A DNA stretch of 64,000 bases, taken from assembly GCA_016861345.1 (NCBI GenBank), contig BOLD01000011.1:1-64000 (forward strand), in the 5' to 3' direction. The DNA comes from Oligoflexia bacterium (GTDB taxonomy: Bacteria; Bdellovibrionota; Bdellovibrionia; Bdellovibrionales; Bdellovibrionaceae). Positions 61,045 through 64,000 of this stretch are shown piece by piece. Position 1 is the first letter of the stretch. The number at the start of each line of letters is the position of its first letter. Under the pieces are notes generated by a model, which worked only from the letters and a program-made list of their open reading frames with translations, was not told where the DNA came from and did no database searches. Both the position numbers and the translations under genes were made by a program.

Positions 61045-62442
61045 ATGCCAAACGCTGAAAAAAAGGCAGATAAAAAAGTTCGACTTTTTGGTACTGATGG
61101 AATCCGTGGAACTGCAAATCAATATCCGATGACTCCTGATATGGTTGTCAAAGTGGGTCAGGCAATCGGCCATCTTCTTCAAAAACAAAAGCTACCTTGG
61201 GTTAGTCCAGTACGAAAAGTCGTTATCGGTAAGGATACCAGACTTTCAGGTTACATGATCGAGCAGGCGTTAGCTTCGGGGTTAAATTCGATGGGAGTTC
61301 AGGTTCAACTAGTTGGACCCCTACCCACACCGGCCATCGGATACATCACTCGAAACATGAGAGCTGCGGCAGGGATTGTGATTTCAGCCTCTCACAATGC
61401 TTATCAAGATAATGGAATCAAGGTTTTTGGTTTTGATGGATATAAAATTCCAGAAGAGATGGAAAGAGAAATTGAAAGACTGGTTTTAGAAGAAGATCTT
61501 TCAAAATTATTACCTTCTTCTCCCAATGTAGGACGAACCAGACGAATTGATGATGCTCAAGGTCGATACATTGTTTATGTGAAAAGCACTTTTCCATTCG
61601 AATACACTCTGGATGGTCTTCGAATCGTTCTTGATACGGCAAATGGGGCAGCCTATAAGGTGGCGTTGAATGTTTTTGAAGAGCTAGGGGCCGAGGTCAT
61701 TCAATTTGGAAATCAACCCAATGGCACAAACATCAATGACAAGGTAGGCGCCCTTTATCCTGCTAAAATTGCAGAGGCTGTGCTTGAGTACCGCGCTGAT
61801 GTGGGTATCAGTTTAGATGGGGATGCGGACCGAGTGATCATGGTTGATGATAAAGGTCAGATCATGAATGGCGATCACATTCTAGGAATTTGTGCTCTTC
61901 ATATGAAAAAAGAAGGAAAGTTAAACAAAGACACTCTTGTTGTGACTCAAATGTCTAATTTTGGCTTAGAAAAGAAAATGAAAGAGGCTGGAATTAAGGT
62001 TGTTAAGACAGGGGTGGGAGATAAGTATGTCGTCGAAGAAATGCGCCAAAATGGATACAATCTTGGTGGTGAACAGTCAGGTCATATTATTTTCTTAGAC
62101 CATACGACAACAGGGGATGCTTGCATAGCTGCGCTTAATGTTCTTGCTGTGATGAAACAAACAGGCGTTAAAATGAGCGATCTTAACCGCATTATTGAGG
62201 ATGTTCCTCAGGTTTTAATCAATTGCCGAGTGAAGAATCGTAAAGAATTAGATTCAATCGTCGGGTATAAAAAACTTATTCAAGAAATTGAAAAGAAATT
62301 GGGATCAGATGGGCGAGTTTTTGTTCGATTCTCAGGCACTGAACCCTTAATTCGAATTTTAGTTGAAGGTCCAAATAAGAGAGAAATCACCACCTATGCA
62401 GAGGAAATCGCAAATTTCCTTGAAAAACATCTGAGTGACTAA
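61045..62442 (+). CDS. glmM: Phosphoglucosamine mutase
   Basis: Converts glucosamine-6-phosphate to glucosamine-1-phosphate for peptidoglycan and LPS precursor synthesis. The phosphoserine loop is ISASHNAYQDNG with S116. The magnesium loop DGDADR and the sugar loop GGEQSGH are present. A RFSGTEPLIR end binds phosphate. At 465 residues it is normal. GlmM and CdaA interact in other bacteria, matching the operon. Confidence 0.96.
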   Translation: MPNAEKKADKKVRLFGTDGIRGTANQYPMTPDMVVKVGQAIGHLLQKQKLPWVSPVRKVVIGKDTRLSGYMIEQALASGLNSMGVQVQLVGPLPTPAIGYITRNMRAAAGIVISASHNAYQDNGIKVFGFDGYKIPEEMEREIERLVLEEDLSKLLPSSPNVGRTRRIDDAQGRYIVYVKSTFPFEYTLDGLRIVLDTANGAAYKVALNVFEELGAEVIQFGNQPNGTNINDKVGALYPAKIAEAVLEYRADVGISLDGDADRVIMVDDKGQIMNGDHILGICALHMKKEGKLNKDTLVVTQMSNFGLEKKMKEAGIKVVKTGVGDKYVVEEMRQNGYNLGGEQSGHIIFLDHTTTGDACIAALNVLAVMKQTGVKMSDLNRIIEDVPQVLINCRVKNRKELDSIVGYKKLIQEIEKKLGSDGRVFVRFSGTEPLIRILVEGPNKREITTYAEEIANFLEKHLSD

Positions 62443-62446
62443 TGAT

Positions 62447-63184
62447 ATGTCCATCAGACTTGGGGTAAACATTGATCATATTGCAGCTCTTCGCGAAGAA
62501 AGACGTGGTCAGTTGCCGCACCCTGATCTTTTGCGGCTTACAGAAAAAATAATTCAAGGTGGGGCTGATAATATCACCCTCCACTTAAAAGAGGATCATC
62601 GATCGATCAAAGAAAACGATTTGGCAACTTTGGCTAAGCACTGTTCAATTCCCCTGACGCTTGAAATCGCCCCGACGAATGAGATGGTACGGATTGCGCG
62701 TCGTTACCGACCTGAATGGGTTTGTTTTGTTCCTGAAAACCGTCAGGGTTTCGTTATAGAAAAGGGTTTGAATGTTGATAAAGCAAAACACCAACTGACA
62801 AGAATGATTGAGCGATTGCAGTTTATCGGGATTGAGGTTTCAACTTTTATTGAACCCAGCTTAAGACAAGTCAAAGCTGCCTATGAAGTCGGTGCTGATG
62901 CTATCGAAATTCACACAGGGGCCTGGGTGTGCTCGCAGGGGAAAAAGAAAAAGGCAGAGTGGAATCGATTAAATGAAGCTGCATCTTACGCTCATCAATT
63001 AGGTTTAGGCGTACATGTGGGCTATGGACTTGATTTAAAGTCTGTACAAGAGATTGCAAAGTTGGACTTTATTGAGGAAGTCCATATTGGACACTGGTTA
63101 TTCTGTCAGGCCCTCGAGATTGGCATTGAAGAATCTGTACGCCAAATGAAATTTATTTTGCAGCAGTCCGGTTTATCAAAATGA
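62447..63184 (+). CDS. pdxJ: Pyridoxine 5'-phosphate synthase
   Basis: Condenses 1-deoxyxylulose phosphate with 3-amino-2-oxopropyl phosphate to pyridoxine phosphate. Signatures are RLGVNIDHIAALREER at the start, EIAPTNEM, IEPSLRQV, IEIHTGAW and HVGYGLD. ATG 62447 gives 245 residues; an upstream GTG at 62435 would overlap glmM and add non-conserved residues. It overlaps tsaE by four bases. Confidence 0.95.
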   Translation: MSIRLGVNIDHIAALREERRGQLPHPDLLRLTEKIIQGGADNITLHLKEDHRSIKENDLATLAKHCSIPLTLEIAPTNEMVRIARRYRPEWVCFVPENRQGFVIEKGLNVDKAKHQLTRMIERLQFIGIEVSTFIEPSLRQVKAAYEVGADAIEIHTGAWVCSQGKKKKAEWNRLNEAASYAHQLGLGVHVGYGLDLKSVQEIAKLDFIEEVHIGHWLFCQALEIGIEESVRQMKFILQQSGLSK

Positions 63185-63639
63185 AAACAAAAACGCTCTG
63201 GGTTGAAAACTCAAAAACGCTGCAAGATCACTCTCGAATTGGACAGAAAATATCTCAAACTCTTGGGGATCGGGCGATCTTGCTTCTTCAGGGGGACTTG
63301 GGTGCGGGAAAAACGGAGCTTGTGAAATCCATTGTGCAAAGTCAGAGTGGTGGGCAGGCGACTTCACCGACATTTGCTCTTCATCACCAATATCAGGGTC
63401 AGCGCTGTTTGATTGATCATTATGATCTTTATCGACTTGAGAATGAGGATGATTTAGAGACCACCGGTTTTTGGGATGTTTTTTCGCAAAATAAGGGTTT
63501 GATTTTAATTGAGTGGCCCGAGCGAATCAACGAAAGTCATTTGCCACTGAATTGGCCCATCTATTTAGTCAAGCTCACCTTACAAAATGTTGGGCAATCT
63601 ACAGAGTATCGCAAAGTTGAATTCAGTGTTCGCGATTAA
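63181..63639 (+). CDS. tsaE: tRNA threonylcarbamoyladenosine biosynthesis protein TsaE
   Basis: ATPase subunit needed for t6A synthesis with TsaB and TsaD. The Walker A is GDLGAGKTELV; SPTFALHHQYQG and DLYRLENEDD are typical. At 152 residues it is normal. Neither tsaB nor tsaD lies in the window. Its stop overlaps the stop of the convergent GAF-like gene by four bases. Confidence 0.93.
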   Translation: MKTKTLWVENSKTLQDHSRIGQKISQTLGDRAILLLQGDLGAGKTELVKSIVQSQSGGQATSPTFALHHQYQGQRCLIDHYDLYRLENEDDLETTGFWDVFSQNKGLILIEWPERINESHLPLNWPIYLVKLTLQNVGQSTEYRKVEFSVRD

Positions 63640-64000
63640 GCCGCTTTCAAGGATTCAGGATCTTTTTGAATCAACTGAGCAATAGATAAGGCAAGCTTTT
63701 CACTGAGCTGAAGGTGTTCTTTGGTGTAGCAAGAAGAATCTCCAATGCCTAAGAGAATTCCAACGGTGTGATCTGAGATGATGATGGGAGCTAATGTGGC
63801 GTGTTCTGGTTTTTGTCCATTGTTCCATTCTTTGAGAAATGCAGCGGTGATTGGATTATCAGGAAGATACCCATGATAGGACTTCATTGTTTTCGCCGCA
63901 ATTTTAAATGGACTTGGGGTTTTTAATTCAATTTTTGATTGTTCGCCTGGTGCATGTGTAAAATTCAAGGACCACTTCCAGGGCTTTGCTTGATTGGGAT
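63636..64000 (-). CDS. GAF-like domain protein, truncated by the window edge
   Basis: The reading frame stays open to the right edge of the window, so the N terminus is missing. The visible 121 residues resemble the C-terminal part of a GAF-like domain: ATLAPIIISDHTVGILLGIGDSSCYTKEHLQLSEKLALSIAQLI (shown in parts: IIISDHTVGILLG, EHLQLSEKLA). A hydrophobic strand followed by a long helix supports the call. Function unknown. It converges on tsaE. Confidence 0.65.
   Translation of the reverse strand, partial: PNQAKPWKWSLNFTHAPGEQSKIELKTPSPFKIAAKTMKSYHGYLPDNPITAAFLKEWNNGQKPEHATLAPIIISDHTVGILLGIGDSSCYTKEHLQLSEKLALSIAQLIQKDPESLKAA

Noticed and set aside
1-64000. CRISPR arrays, insertion sequences or attachment sites
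   Set aside because: No regular direct-repeat arrays, transposase genes or long terminal repeats are visible.

Overview
The window reads as chromosomal DNA of a Gram-negative deltaproteobacterium-like organism, most plausibly of the Bdellovibrio lineage (Bdellovibrionota). This is inferred, not proven: moderately AT-rich DNA, many signal-peptide and lipoprotein genes of unknown function, a MASE3-type hybrid kinase, an FeoAB pair, a c-di-AMP cassette (cdaA-cdaR-glmM) and a fused isobutyryl-CoA mutase. There is no rRNA, CRISPR array, insertion sequence, integrase or prophage block. One tRNA gene (Gly, GCC) is present.

Layout. 0-10.9 kb: cheB, hflX-maeB, the fadI-fadJ beta-oxidation pair and a membrane hybrid histidine kinase. 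11-19 kb: a lipoprotein, a protein with a RelA/SpoT-like signature, plsC and a run of exported proteins. 19-27.3 kb: a Tat-exported protein built from phage-tail-like domains, then hbd-crt-icmF (short-chain acyl-CoA metabolism) and an anchored phosphatase. 27.3-39.8 kb: an exported protein with a His/Cys dyad like clan-CD/CHAT folds, a COG2509-like flavoprotein, psd, queD, a PTPS-III-like gene, a BP74-like exported protein, feoAB, a glycosyltransferase-deacetylase fusion, an ankyrin protein and a REC-cNMP protein. 39.9-46.6 kb: a beta-CASP nuclease, hemerythrin, an LTA-synthase-like enzyme and several very small genes around the tRNA. 46.5-51 kb: pgsA, then START-like, PilZ-like, ybgC-like, glpX, zinc-ribbon, ratA-like and phasin-like genes in a tight run. 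51-56.8 kb: corA and envelope genes with sigma-28-like promoters, plus an aldehyde dehydrogenase. 56.8-64 kb: a housekeeping run tilS-ftsH-cdaA-cdaR-glmM-pdxJ-tsaE and a partial GAF-like gene.

How the genes work together. FadI/FadJ, Hbd, Crt and IcmF give a route for even-chain and branched short-chain acyl-CoA use, and MaeB links C4 acids to pyruvate. Psd, PgsA and PlsC supply phospholipid synthesis. CdaA, CdaR and GlmM tie c-di-AMP to peptidoglycan precursor supply.

Two genome-scale features stand out. First, at many starts the -10 element lies only 6-8 bases before the ATG with no good ribosome binding site, which predicts leaderless mRNAs. Some of these promoters are sigma-70-like and some sigma-28-like. 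Second, nearly all convergent gene pairs abut or overlap, leaving no room for ordinary intrinsic terminators. The least explained proteins are the Tat/phage-like protein (19.1-21.7 kb), the His/Cys-dyad exported protein (27.3-28.5 kb) and the RelA/SpoT-like protein (11.8-12.9 kb).
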